Part shown: one piece after another, positions 8,656 to 17,613 of the stretch
Layout of the letters: every line of letters begins with the position of its first letter
Numbering within the stretch: position 1 is the first letter of the stretch
NCBI GenBank assembly: GCA_947476045.1
Contig: CANJNZ010000017.1
Coordinates: 1-64,000, forward strand
Source of the DNA: Chthoniobacteraceae bacterium
GTDB lineage: Bacteria > Verrucomicrobiota > Verrucomicrobiia > Chthoniobacterales > Chthoniobacteraceae
Reading direction: 5' to 3'
DNA length: 64,000 nucleotides
Made by a program: the position numbers and the translations under genes
Notes under the pieces: model-generated
Databases searched by the model: none
What the model saw: the letters and a program-made list of their open reading frames with translations, nothing else
Told to the model about the DNA's origin: nothing

Positions 8656-9876
8656 ATGAAATCTCGCATCCGTCGCTACCTGCCAGTGATTCTCGTGAAT
8701 CTCGCCATCGTGGCGTTGATCGAGTTCGGGTGCGCGATGTTCATCCGCAAACACTTCAAAAAAGCCAACGAAGAGTTTCTTAGCCCCCGCGCAGTCGAGC
8801 ACCCGTTTGCCATCGCGACCGGTTATGAAATGAAGGCCAACGCCGTCATCGCAGATTCGCGGGGAGTCACGAAAATCAGCACCGATGACAAAGGACACGC
8901 CATCGTGCCCGACGCGCTGCCGCATCCTCGCTTCACACTGGCCGTTCTCGGTGGTAGCTCCATGTTTGGCGTAGGCGTGAACAATAATGCCGAAAATGTT
9001 CCATCCCAATTGCAGACCATATTACGGAAGGAATATGGAATCGACGTGAACGTGATCAACCTCGCCGCACGCGGATACGTTTCCTTGCAGGAACTGCTCG
9101 TTTTAAACAAGTGCCTCGCAGAGCAGCCGCTCGACATGGTTGTGTCCGTCAGCGGTCATAACGATCTCATGCGCTATTTGGGTGGCGATTCCCACCCTTC
9201 CTTCATCAAGCGCCCGAACTCCCCGGCCGAGATTCTCGTGCGGAAGGTCGAGGCAGGAAATCTGGTGGTCTCCAATCTCATCCCGGCGCTGCGCCGCATC
9301 AGCCGGACAGCAAATCTCTTAGCGCTCGTGATGGAGAGTCGCGCTGAAAAGGCGGCGAAAGCAAAGAAGACGACTAAGGATGTCACCGAGACACCGAAGC
9401 CGGAGACACCCAAAAATAAACCGGTAAGTGCGGAAAGCCCCAAGACCGCCGCGCCGAAAAAAGCAGACCGCACTTCCACATTTATCAAAGCGCACCTCGC
9501 CAACTACGCAATGATGAAGGCTGTCTGCGACGTTCACCACACGGCTTTCAAACTCTACTTCCAGCCCAACATGTTCACCAAAGCCAGTCTCTCCGACCAG
9601 GAGCGGAGTTACATTTTAAACAAGGACTGCTCCGGCTTGCAGGCCAATCTCGATGCTTTGATCTCTGCACATCGTAACTACCGCTCTTCCTTCGATGCCA
9701 TGCCCATGTCGTTTCCCTACACGGATCTGGCGGGTGCATTTGAAAAGGCTGACACCGTTTTTCTCGATAGCTGTCACTACAACGAAGACGGCGCGACTCA
9801 ACTGGCGCGCGTCATCGCTGCCGATTTGGCTCCGATTATTCGGTCACAACTGGCGGAACAGAAATCCCAGCCATGA
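8656..9876 (+). CDS. Membrane-anchored SGNH/GDSL-type hydrolase
   Basis: A 406-residue protein starting 15 bases after the carbamoyltransferase. One N-terminal membrane segment (YLPVILVNLAIVALIEFG) anchors it, with the catalytic part outside. SGNH blocks are visible: FTLAVLGGSSMFGVGV (block I, nucleophile Ser), NLAARGYVS (block II Gly), SVSGHNDL (block III Asn) and a late DSCHYNEDGATQLA (catalytic Asp and His, block V). A low-complexity Lys/Thr/Pro linker lies at about residues 230-275. Such proteins beside carbamoyltransferases may act as O-acyl esterases or transferases on the same glycan; this is inference. Confidence 0.85.
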   Translation: MKSRIRRYLPVILVNLAIVALIEFGCAMFIRKHFKKANEEFLSPRAVEHPFAIATGYEMKANAVIADSRGVTKISTDDKGHAIVPDALPHPRFTLAVLGGSSMFGVGVNNNAENVPSQLQTILRKEYGIDVNVINLAARGYVSLQELLVLNKCLAEQPLDMVVSVSGHNDLMRYLGGDSHPSFIKRPNSPAEILVRKVEAGNLVVSNLIPALRRISRTANLLALVMESRAEKAAKAKKTTKDVTETPKPETPKNKPVSAESPKTAAPKKADRTSTFIKAHLANYAMMKAVCDVHHTAFKLYFQPNMFTKASLSDQERSYILNKDCSGLQANLDALISAHRNYRSSFDAMPMSFPYTDLAGAFEKADTVFLDSCHYNEDGATQLARVIAADLAPIIRSQLAEQKSQP

Positions 9877-9982
9877 TTCACCATCGTATTGCTCCTTTTT
9901 TCACGCAGCATCCGGGGCTGCCCGGAAAATCTCTGAATAGTTTTCCTTTCTCTCCGCCTGCTTCCATTCTTTAACTCTCACG

Positions 9983-10132
9983 ATGAGCTTTCTCAAAGAC
10001 CTTTGGCTTTTTCTCATGCAACGCAAAAAGTGGTGGCTGGCACCAGTCATTCTCGTGCTGCTGATCCTCGGCGCGATTCTGATTTTTGGCGGCGGCTCGG
10101 CCCTGGCTCCGTTCATTTACACACTGTTTTAA
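9983..10132 (+). CDS. Small membrane protein, SxtK/DUF5989 family
   Basis: This 49-residue protein starts MSFLKDLWLFLMQRKKWWLA and then has one hydrophobic helix (PVILVLLILGAILIFGG) and the ending SALAPFIYTLF. It matches the DUF5989/SxtK pattern: an amphipathic start, a basic KKWW patch, a single membrane helix and a conserved APFIYTLF tail. The family typically sits next to carbamoyltransferase and SxtJ genes, as here. Biochemical role unknown. About 100 bases separate it from the SGNH gene, and only four bases lie between its stop and the next start. Confidence 0.85.
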   Translation: MSFLKDLWLFLMQRKKWWLAPVILVLLILGAILIFGGGSALAPFIYTLF

Positions 10133-10136
10133 GAAC

Positions 10137-10544
10137 GTGAAGCTCGACCCGATCAGCAAAGAAAAACGCCTCGAAACACTCTCCGTCCTGGCGGGTTTTT
10201 GCATCATCGTCGCCTTGGTGAAACTGCACAACGGCACATCGCCACATAGTCAGAAGCTGTGGATGGAAGCAGGCGTTGCGTTTCTCATCATCGGCCTTTT
10301 CATTGCCCCCCTCGCCACGCTGATCTCCCAGCTTTGGCTGAAACTTTCGCATCTTCTCGGCGCCGTGATGTCCCGCGTGCTCATGAGCCTCGTATTTTTC
10401 CTCGTGTTGTTGCCGCTCGCGCTTCTCCGCCGCCTGCTCACCCGCAACGACAGCCTTCAACTCAAACGCAAGGCAGACGGTGCGAGCTACTATGCGGTAG
10501 AAGTCAAAAAATACACCGCGAGCGACCTCCAGTTCCCTTGGTAG
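10137..10544 (+). CDS. SxtJ-family membrane protein
   Basis: I place the start at the GTG at 10137 (KLDPISKEKRLETLSVLAGF follows), four bases after the SxtK stop. A longer frame would begin inside sxtK and is unlikely. The 135-residue protein has three or four membrane helices (LSVLAGFCIIVALVKL; AGVAFLIIGLFIAPLATLI; VLMSLVFFLVLLPLALLRRL) and a conserved ending (RNDSLQLKRKADGASYYAVE, then ASDLQFPW). SxtJ proteins are named from the saxitoxin cluster and accompany carbamoyltransferases widely; their function is unresolved. It is the last gene of the cassette, with a MITE 38 bases downstream. Confidence 0.85.
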   Translation: MKLDPISKEKRLETLSVLAGFCIIVALVKLHNGTSPHSQKLWMEAGVAFLIIGLFIAPLATLISQLWLKLSHLLGAVMSRVLMSLVFFLVLLPLALLRRLLTRNDSLQLKRKADGASYYAVEVKKYTASDLQFPW

Positions 10545-10581
10545 GGTTGATTTTAATAATCCGCCGCATATCGCCTCTTAG

Positions 10582-10709
10582 GGAAACACTGATTTATCCG
10601 CAGATTGCGCAGATTCGCGCAGATTTTGAAGTCACCTATCTGCATCCTCTGCGAAAATCTGCGCCATCTGCGGACAGAAAACAGCGTCTCCTGATTTAAT
10701 CAGCACCTC
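10582..10709 (-). mobile_element. MITE copy B, 128 bp, inverted relative to copy A
   Basis: The left end is GGAAACACTGATTTATCC; the right end is the reverse complement of GAGGTGCTGATTAAATC. It is flanked on both sides by TTAG (10578-10581 and 10710-10713), a clean 4-base target duplication of YTAR type. The wider context CCTCTTAG is also repeated at both junctions. The sequence is the reverse complement of copy A with scattered substitutions. No coding capacity. Confidence 0.8.
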
Positions 10710-10713
10710 TTAG

Positions 10714-10973
10714 CGGACGGCGTCTGTCTTTTTAGTCGGACTGACAGGCCGGGATATGGCCATTCTTCGTTTCCCTCTCGAAAACCCACTTACCTGCCCC
10801 CGAATGCCGTGAAACACTGATTTCAGCCCACCGAGCCCGCTTCAGCCCTGTTTTGCAGGATTCACTATATCTTGTGGTCGAAATTTCTTACCGACCACAC
10901 GGAATAGTGCTTGCACGGTTTGCGGACGGATTTCATTCTCCGCCGACTTTCCGAAAAAACCACCCATTTCACC
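10714..10973. other. smc upstream region
   Basis: No gene seen. The region holds a dyad (listed separately) about 75 bases before the smc start. No convincing -35/-10 pair could be picked by eye. Confidence 0.4.
10873..10899. promoter_or_regulatory. Dyad TGTGGTCG-N11-CGACCACA upstream of smc
   Basis: Perfect 8-base arms at 10873-10880 and 10892-10899, separated by 11 AT-rich bases, 75 bases before the smc ATG. It could be an operator for a dimeric regulator or a small hairpin in the leader. Only the symmetry is observed. Confidence 0.4.
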
Positions 10974-13900
10974 ATGTATCTCAAAAGCCTCGAAATCTTC
11001 GGTTTCAAATCATTCGCACCCAAGACCACCCTCAATTTCGACCGCGGCGTGACTTGCGTCGTCGGGCCGAATGGCTGCGGCAAATCCAACGTCCTCGACA
11101 GCATCCGCTGGGTGCTCGGCGAGCAGTCCGCGAAGGCGCTGCGCGGCGGCGAAATGACGGACGTTATTTTCTCCGGCACGGACTCGCGGCCCGCGCTGGG
11201 CATGGCGGAAGTCTCGATGACGTTCAGCGAATGCGAGGAGCAGCTCGGGCTGGACTGGCACGAGGTGAAAATCACGCGCCGGGTGTTCCGCGAGGGCGGC
11301 AGCGAGTATTTGCTGAATGGCACGCCGTGCCGTTTGAAGGACATCCATTCGCTGTTCATGGACACGGGCATCGGGCGCTCGGCCTACTCGATCATGGAGC
11401 AGGGCAAGATTGATCAGATTTTGTCGAGCCGTCCCGAGGACAGGCGCGCGATTTTCGAGGAAGCGGCGGGGATTACGAAATACAAATTCCAACGCAAGGA
11501 AGCGCTCCGCAAACTGGAGGCTACCGAGGCAAACTTGCTGCGCTTGGCGGACATCATCAAGGAAGTGAAGCGCCAGATCGGCAGCGTGCAGCGGCAGGCG
11601 GCGAAGGCGAAGCGTTACCAAGCGATGCACGAAGATCTCCGCACGCTGGAGACCCACCACGCGAAGCGCCAGTGGGACGAATTGGAAAGCTCACGCGCCT
11701 CGAATGCCGAGGAACTCGAAGCACTCTCCGTGCGCCAATACGAACTCGAAGTGCAAGTCTCCGCCGAGGAGGAACAGGCCCACGCCCAGCGTGCGGCGGT
11801 GGATGAAATGGAAGCGCGTCTCGCTGCGGCGCGGCAGACCGTGCAGGACTTGCGACAGCGCGTCGCCAATCACGAAAGCCGTCTTTCTTTCAACGCCGAA
11901 CGCACCACCGAATTTGAATCTCTTCAGGAGCGTTACCGCGCGGACATCGCCGGTGCGCAGGAGAAATTCCAAAACGCAGAAACACAATTGCGCGACACGG
12001 ACAGCGAACTCGTCCAGATCACCGAACTTCTCGCCAGCGAACTCCGCCGCATGGAGGAAGTGCAGGCGCGCGCCGCTGGATTCACCGCGCAGCGTCAGGA
12101 GGCGGATGCACGCATCAGCGCACTGAACAACAACGCCGCGCGTTTGGAGAGCAAAGTCGGCAGCCTGCGCGCGCAGATGTCCACCGCGCTCCAGCAACGC
12201 GAAGCCGCAGAGGCCCGCCTCGCCGCTCTGGCAGGTGAAATCAACCAACTGGAATTCGCATTTGCCCGCGCAAACGAACAACTCGCCACCGCGCAAAACG
12301 ATCTCAACCGCGCAATCCTCGACCACGAAGAACGCACCGTCGCACTCACCTCCGCGGAGGCCGCGCTGCGCGAAACACAAGCGCGCATCGTGGAAATTGA
12401 TCGCGAACAGCGGGAAGTGCAGCACTCGCTCGCGGAGCGGAATTCCAAGCTCGACGTGCTGTTGCAACTCAACGCAGGCGGCGAAGGCCTGAGCGAAGGC
12501 ACGCAGGCCGTCCTTCGCGGGCTCGACAACGCCGACTTTTTCAAACCCGCCATCCACGGAGCGCTCGCGCAATTCATCGAAGTGCCCGCCGAATATGTCG
12601 CCGCAGTCGAGGCGACACTCGGCGCGAATTTGCAGGCCATCGTCATGAAAGACACGATGGTCGCCGAGTCCGTCGTGAAAACGCTCACCGCGCAGAAACT
12701 CGGCAAGGCGTCCCTCGCATTGCGCGAACTGGAGACCGTCTTCGAGCACGTCAGCAACGAAGCCATGAAGCTGCCCGAAGGCGCGATTGACTGGCTCATC
12801 CGCAAAATCAAACCGCAGCCCGAAGTCGCCCGCCTCGTCGAGCGCCTCATCAACCACACCGCGCTCGTCCCCGACCTCGCCACCGCGCTCCGCATCTTCC
12901 CGCAAATGCGCGGCTCTTCCATCGTCACGCTCGCTGGAGAAGTCATCAACGGCCACGGCATCCTCTACGGCGGCGCCAGCGAAGCCGATGGAAAGAACAG
13001 CATCCTCGCGCGAAAGAACCAGATCGCCGAACTCGAAATACAAGTCGCCGAACTCAACGCCCAACTCGCAAACCTCAACGCCCGCCACGCCGAAACATCC
13101 GCCGAAATCGAAGCCGCGCAGAGCGCATTGAACGAAGCGCGCGAGGAAAAACAAAACGCCACCGTCCAAGTCTCCACCCTTCGCAACCAGCTCGCCATGA
13201 TCGAGCGCGACAGCGCCGAGGCGGAAAAGAAAACACAATCCCTCGATTGGGAAAAGCAGGCCGCCGAAGCCCGCCTCAGCGAAGCCAACGCCCGCCACGG
13301 CGAACTCGAAGCCGAGGCGCAGGAAGTGATGAACAGCTTTGAAGGCATCATCGCCCAGCGCGGCGAGGCACAGCGCTCCATCGAAATGCTCCGCGCGCAG
13401 GAAAGCGAAATTGGCGGCGAACTGAACGAACTCAAAATCAAAGTCGCCACCGAGCGCCAGCGCCACAGCCTCCTCCATCACCAGCGGCAGCCCATGCAGG
13501 CCCGCCTTGGCGAACTCGAACAACTCATCGCCGAACGCCAGAACGACATCGCCGGCTACGAAGACCGCGCCGCCGCACTTCAGGCCGAAAACGCCGAAAT
13601 CTCCAGCAACCTCGAACGCCTCGCCGTCAGCATCCGCGAAGCCGAAAGCGGAGTCACCTCGTTGCAAGAGGAACGCATCGCCATCGTCGCCTCCGCCGAA
13701 GAACTCGCCGAGCGCCTGCGCCTCGTCCGCCGCGAACAAAACCAATGCGTCGAGCAACGCGGTGCCATGGAAGTCCGCATCACCCAGCTCGAACTCAAAG
13801 CCAGCTCCATCGCCGACCACATCAGCAAGCGATACACCCTCGAACTGCGCGACTTCACCCCCGACAGCTACGCACTCAACGCCTGCCTCCGCGACATCGG

Positions 13901-14801
13901 CAAGCGCGTCCGCAAATTCGACGTCACCGCCGAAGACAGCGCCGCACCTGCCGAGGAAGAAACCCAAATTTCCGCCGACAGCGAAGCCGCCGAAGAAATC
14001 GCACCCGTCGAAACCGTGGACTGGGCCCGCATCGAAAACCTCACCCGCGAACTCGACACCCGCCTCGCCAGCATGGGCCCCGTCAACCTCGACGCCATCG
14101 CCGAATTCGAAGAACTCGAACAACGCCACATCTTCCTCGAACAACAAATCACCGATACCACCAATGCGAAGGAGGAACTGCTCGGCGTTATCAATAAAAT
14201 CAACACCACCACCCGCACGTTGTTCGCCGAGACCTTCGAAAAAATCCGCGTCAACTTCCAGGAGATGTTCAAGGAACTCTTCGGCGGCGGCCAGGCCAAC
14301 CTAGTCATGACCGACGAAGCCGACCCGCTCGAATGCGGCATCGAAATCATCGCCAAACCGCCCGGCAAACAACTCACCAGCATCACCCTCCTCAGCGGCG
14401 GCGAGAAAACCATGACCGCCGTCGCGCTCCTCTTCTCCATCTACATGGTGAAGCCCTCGCCCTTCTGCGTCCTCGACGAAATGGACGCCCCGCTCGACGA
14501 ATCGAACATCAACCGCTTCATCAAAATCCTCGACCGCTTCGTCGGCCAGAGCCAGTTCGTCGTCATCAGCCACAACAAGCGCACCATCGCCCGCGCCGAC
14601 GCCCTCTACGGCGTCACCATGGAAGAACACGGCGTCAGCAAACTCGTCGGCGTCAAATTCCGCGCCCGCGAAGAAAGCAATCAGAGCACCGACGTCCTCG
14701 GCAACAGCAACGCCAACCCCATCCCGAGCATCGCAGAAAGCTTCGGCAAATCCCCGAACCTCCACAGCGAACAACTCGAAAGCGGAACCGGCACCGCCTA
14801 A
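10974..14801 (+). CDS. smc: Chromosome segregation protein SMC
   Basis: A 1275-residue product, slightly longer than typical bacterial SMC (about 1150-1200). The ATG at 10974 opens MYLKSLEIFGFKSFAPKTTL, the canonical SMC start; an in-frame ATG 63 bases upstream is not needed. Walker A is GPNGCGKSN (about residues 31-39), followed by WVLGEQSAKALRGG. Long coiled coils flank a hinge at roughly 510-650 (FFKPAIHGALAQFIEVPAEY). The C-terminal head has the ABC signature LLSGGEKTM and Walker B FCVLDEMDAPLDESN. It organises the chromosome as a dimer with ScpA/ScpB, which are not in this window. An acidic insert lies near residues 985-1010 (AAPAEEETQISADSEAAEE). The gene appears monocistronic. Confidence 0.97.
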   Translation: MYLKSLEIFGFKSFAPKTTLNFDRGVTCVVGPNGCGKSNVLDSIRWVLGEQSAKALRGGEMTDVIFSGTDSRPALGMAEVSMTFSECEEQLGLDWHEVKITRRVFREGGSEYLLNGTPCRLKDIHSLFMDTGIGRSAYSIMEQGKIDQILSSRPEDRRAIFEEAAGITKYKFQRKEALRKLEATEANLLRLADIIKEVKRQIGSVQRQAAKAKRYQAMHEDLRTLETHHAKRQWDELESSRASNAEELEALSVRQYELEVQVSAEEEQAHAQRAAVDEMEARLAAARQTVQDLRQRVANHESRLSFNAERTTEFESLQERYRADIAGAQEKFQNAETQLRDTDSELVQITELLASELRRMEEVQARAAGFTAQRQEADARISALNNNAARLESKVGSLRAQMSTALQQREAAEARLAALAGEINQLEFAFARANEQLATAQNDLNRAILDHEERTVALTSAEAALRETQARIVEIDREQREVQHSLAERNSKLDVLLQLNAGGEGLSEGTQAVLRGLDNADFFKPAIHGALAQFIEVPAEYVAAVEATLGANLQAIVMKDTMVAESVVKTLTAQKLGKASLALRELETVFEHVSNEAMKLPEGAIDWLIRKIKPQPEVARLVERLINHTALVPDLATALRIFPQMRGSSIVTLAGEVINGHGILYGGASEADGKNSILARKNQIAELEIQVAELNAQLANLNARHAETSAEIEAAQSALNEAREEKQNATVQVSTLRNQLAMIERDSAEAEKKTQSLDWEKQAAEARLSEANARHGELEAEAQEVMNSFEGIIAQRGEAQRSIEMLRAQESEIGGELNELKIKVATERQRHSLLHHQRQPMQARLGELEQLIAERQNDIAGYEDRAAALQAENAEISSNLERLAVSIREAESGVTSLQEERIAIVASAEELAERLRLVRREQNQCVEQRGAMEVRITQLELKASSIADHISKRYTLELRDFTPDSYALNACLRDIGKRVRKFDVTAEDSAAPAEEETQISADSEAAEEIAPVETVDWARIENLTRELDTRLASMGPVNLDAIAEFEELEQRHIFLEQQITDTTNAKEELLGVINKINTTTRTLFAETFEKIRVNFQEMFKELFGGGQANLVMTDEADPLECGIEIIAKPPGKQLTSITLLSGGEKTMTAVALLFSIYMVKPSPFCVLDEMDAPLDESNINRFIKILDRFVGQSQFVVISHNKRTIARADALYGVTMEEHGVSKLVGVKFRAREESNQSTDVLGNSNANPIPSIAESFGKSPNLHSEQLESGTGTA

Positions 14802-14849
14802 GCGCAACGGCATAAATTTCGCGCACGGGATTTCAGCGCGATGGCAGCT

Positions 14850-15374
14850 TCAGTAACTGATGAGAGATTCGATGCGCGTGCCGGGGAGATTTTTCCGTCC
14901 GTCTAGGAAAGTGAGTTCCATGAGGAATGCCGCCAAAGCTACTTCTGCTTCGCAAAGGCGGAGGAGCTTTACGGCAGCAGCGGCGGTGCCTCCCGTGGCG
15001 AGCACGTCATCGATGATGGCGACTTTTTCTCCGGGACGAATTGCATCTTCGTGGATTTCAACGGTGGCTTCTCCGTATTCGAGGGCGTATTCGGCGGACA
15101 TGGTTTTCCAAGGCAGTTTACCTTTTTTGCGGATCGGGATGAATCCCAAGCCGAGCAACGCAGCGACGGGTGCTGCGAGGATGAATCCGCGGGCTTCGAT
15201 GCCGGCGATGTGAGTGACACCAGTGCCCGCAATTTTTTCCGCGAGGAGGCGGATGGTCGTGTGAAAGTGTGCGGGATCGGCCAGAACAGGCGTGATGTCT
15301 TTGAATAAAACACCCGGGGTGGGAAAGTCTGGAACGTCACGGATGGCGGAGCGTATGGCGTTGATGTCGGACAT
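14850..15374 (-). CDS. apt: Adenine phosphoribosyltransferase
   Basis: A 174-residue protein of typical Apt length. It starts MSDINAIRSAIRDVPDFPTP with the family's F..GVLFKDITPVL. The PRPP-binding loop is VAIIDDVLATGGTA, and the hood region has IEARGFILAAPVA and IPIRKKGKLPW. It salvages adenine with PRPP to AMP in the cytoplasm. It is convergent with smc and divergent from carbonic anhydrase. Confidence 0.96.
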   Translation of the reverse strand: MSDINAIRSAIRDVPDFPTPGVLFKDITPVLADPAHFHTTIRLLAEKIAGTGVTHIAGIEARGFILAAPVAALLGLGFIPIRKKGKLPWKTMSAEYALEYGEATVEIHEDAIRPGEKVAIIDDVLATGGTAAAAVKLLRLCEAEVALAAFLMELTFLDGRKNLPGTRIESLISY

Positions 15375-15590
15375 GCGCCGGATTCGTAGTGTAGATTAAG
15401 GGTGGAAGCAAGGTTCGCTGCCGCAGGCATCCACTCAATCATCAATGAACACGTGCCTGCGTCCTCAAAAAACCAGCACCCGTATTCGTTTCTTGCGCAA
15501 GACAGCTTCCCGTCTTGCCAGCGTTTCCGCACATCGCTATTTCTCCGCCGCCGTCAACCATTTCACGGCACGATTCTCAGCGGGGCATTT

Positions 15591-16235
15591 ATGAAAACAC
15601 TCAGCAATCTCTTTGAAAAAAACCGGGCATGGGCCGAGCGAATCCGGCAGAATGACCCCGAGTTTTTTGAAAAACTCGCGCACCAGCAATCGCCCAGCTA
15701 CCTGTGGATCGGCTGCTCCGACAGCCGCGTGCCCGCCAACGAAATCGTGGATCTCCTCCCCGGCGAACTCTTCGTCCACCGCAACATCGCCAACATCGTC
15801 GTCCACACCGACCTGAACTGCCTCTCCGTCATGCAATTTGCCGTGGATATCCTCAAAGTGCGTCACATCATCGTGTGCGGACACTACGGGTGCAGCGGCG
15901 TCCGCGCCGCACTGCGCAACGACCGAATCGGCCTCAGCGACAACTGGCTCCGCCACGTCCAGGACGTGCGCGAAAAACACACCCGCCGCCTCGCCGCCGA
16001 GCAGGGCGAAACCGATGCCGCCAACCGCCTTTGCGAACTCAACGTCATCGAACAAGTCGCCAACGTCTGCCAGACCACCATCGCCCGCGACGCATGGGAA
16101 CGCGGCCAGGAACTCACCGTCCACGGCTGGGTCTATGGTTTGAAAGACGGCCTCCTCCGCGACTTGAAAACCACCATCACCGGCGCAGAAGAACCCGCCA
16201 AAGTGCACGAGGCCGCACTCGCTGCGCTGGCTTAA
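15591..16235 (+). CDS. can: Beta-class carbonic anhydrase
   Basis: The start is taken at ATG 15591 (MKTLSNLFEKNRAWAERIRQ), matching the family N-terminus; the frame is open for 63 more codons upstream without family similarity. The 214-residue product carries CSDSRVPAN (Cys42, Asp44, Arg46) and GHYGC (His98, Cys101), so the zinc ligands fall at the same numbers as in E. coli Can. It interconverts CO2 and bicarbonate, supplying for example the biotin carboxylase encoded at 60.7 kb. Confidence 0.96.
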   Translation: MKTLSNLFEKNRAWAERIRQNDPEFFEKLAHQQSPSYLWIGCSDSRVPANEIVDLLPGELFVHRNIANIVVHTDLNCLSVMQFAVDILKVRHIIVCGHYGCSGVRAALRNDRIGLSDNWLRHVQDVREKHTRRLAAEQGETDAANRLCELNVIEQVANVCQTTIARDAWERGQELTVHGWVYGLKDGLLRDLKTTITGAEEPAKVHEAALAALA

Positions 16236-16295
16236 AGCAACCGCACAGTCTGCGGATGCTCGCATTCTCCCGGCATGGGCAGCGCTGTGCTCCCC

Positions 16296-17018
16296 TTAGT
16301 CCAGGCCCATGGACGCCAGCAGCGATTCATTGATGCGCCCTGTGACGGACAGCCCGTTATCCCGCTGATAATCCGCAATGGCACGGCGAGTCGCCGGGCC
16401 GATGATTCCATCCGCATAACCGCTGGGATACCCCCTTACCGTCAACCGCCTCTGCACCTGCTGCACAATCGAACTCCCGGAATAATCGGCACGGGAATAG
16501 TAAGTCGGCTCGTAGCCCCCATCAATAATCAGCCACCCGCCATCATACCAGCGATAGCGATGGTCTCCCCACACATGCACATTGTTTCGACTCCAATCGC
16601 GATGCCTGTCTCCTTGCACCCAAAGCCCGCCGTAATTGTTGCTCCGCGTGTAGGAGCCTTGATTCGAGTAATTATTACTGTCGCGATTCGAGTAACCCGA
16701 TGAACGGCCCGATGGCGCGTATCTCGAACTCTGCACACTCTGGACATTCTGCGTTTGATTCTGCACGGAACGCACCCGGGCACGCCCCGCATTACTTTGC
16801 TGCACTTGCACACTCGGGGAACTCACGGAGTCACGTCGGGAACGTGCGACAGGCGCAGAAGCCCGGCGCTGTTGAACAGCCTGCTCCCGGTTGTCACCGT
16901 TACCTTTCCTCCCCTTGCCTTTTTCCTTTTGATCCTTGTCCTCCGCAGATGCGGCCATTGGTTGAAACAAAGCGAGGCCAAAGGCCATCGCCGAGATGAT
17001 TGTCGTGAGTTTTTTCAT
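16296..17018 (-). CDS. Secreted protein with C-terminal peptidoglycan-binding domain
   Basis: The ATG at 17018 starts a signal peptide (MKKLTTIISAMAFGLALFQP, cleavage near ASA-ED). A 240-residue product follows. After a Lys/Gly-rich and then Ser/Asn/Tyr/Gln-rich disordered middle (about residues 30-130) comes an RcnB-like short stretch (DWSRNNVHVWGDHRYRWYDG). A PG_binding_1 domain forms the last 60 residues (QVQRRLTVRGYPSGYADGII, then GPATRRAIADYQRDNGL). It probably binds cell wall in the periplasm. The longer frame reaching 17210 extends over the gpsA remnant and is rejected. Confidence 0.85.
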   Translation of the reverse strand: MKKLTTIISAMAFGLALFQPMAASAEDKDQKEKGKGRKGNGDNREQAVQQRRASAPVARSRRDSVSSPSVQVQQSNAGRARVRSVQNQTQNVQSVQSSRYAPSGRSSGYSNRDSNNYSNQGSYTRSNNYGGLWVQGDRHRDWSRNNVHVWGDHRYRWYDGGWLIIDGGYEPTYYSRADYSGSSIVQQVQRRLTVRGYPSGYADGIIGPATRRAIADYQRDNGLSVTGRINESLLASMGLD

Positions 17019-17101
17019 AAAAGTCTTTCTTGGTTGTGCCCGCACCCAAGGAATCGCGCCTCCCCACACCTCTGCGCCTAAAATACTTTCCCTTTCACAA
17101 A

Positions 17102-17365
17102 AGCCACAGCCGCCACGCGGAGGATGTCGCGCGCAAACGCCCCACGTGCGTCGTGCTCGGCTGCAAGGACGCCGCGCTCGCGCAACGCCTCCAGCGCGCA
17201 TTTTCCGCACCGTATTTCCGCGCCTACACGAGCGATGATGTCCCCGGCATCGAACTCGGCGGCGCGCTCAAAAACATCTACGCACTCGCTGCCGGAATGT
17301 GCGACGGACTCGGTCTCGGCGACAACGCCAAAGCCGCACTCATTGGCCTGCTCCCCGAAAACTGA
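17102..17365 (+). pseudogene. Internal fragment of glycerol-3-phosphate dehydrogenase gene (gpsA)
   Basis: The plus-strand frame reads [16 protein letters not shown], then [20 protein letters not shown], then [20 protein letters not shown] and [10 protein letters not shown] before a stop. This matches the middle of GpsA (..AEEVA.G.PT.., ..[33 protein letters not shown]..). The N-terminal NAD-binding Rossmann half and the C-terminal substrate domain are missing, and the sequence diverges after AALI, where the family has TRGL. It lies upstream of the divergent peptidoglycan-binding protein gene. A functional gpsA should exist elsewhere. Confidence 0.85.
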
Positions 17366-17613
17366 TCCAGATACTATGAGAGTTTGAGGTGTGAGCCTGT
17401 TCCGTGGCTCCTGCAAATACCAGAAAGACGATTACTTTCGCGGAAAACAGCGAGGTTCCCGACTGCGCTGCAAAATCCACGTAATCCGCTAAGGCAATAA
17501 AAGCGTGTTTCCTCAAGGGATTGCCTCCGCATCATGCTGGCATCATATTCCATATGGCATTGTTTCCTTGTAAAACAGACGGCCCGCCGGTCGTTTCGCT
17601 ATATCAAATCACC
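17366..17613. other. Intergenic, nothing specific seen
   Basis: No coding similarity or strong hairpin between the gpsA remnant and the small ORF before the response regulator. It presumably contains the promoter of the two-component operon, but I could not pick a convincing one. Confidence 0.4.

Noticed and set aside
11691-14147. Minus-strand frame of about 820 codons inside smc
   Set aside because: Shadow of the SMC coiled coil; no recognisable domain.
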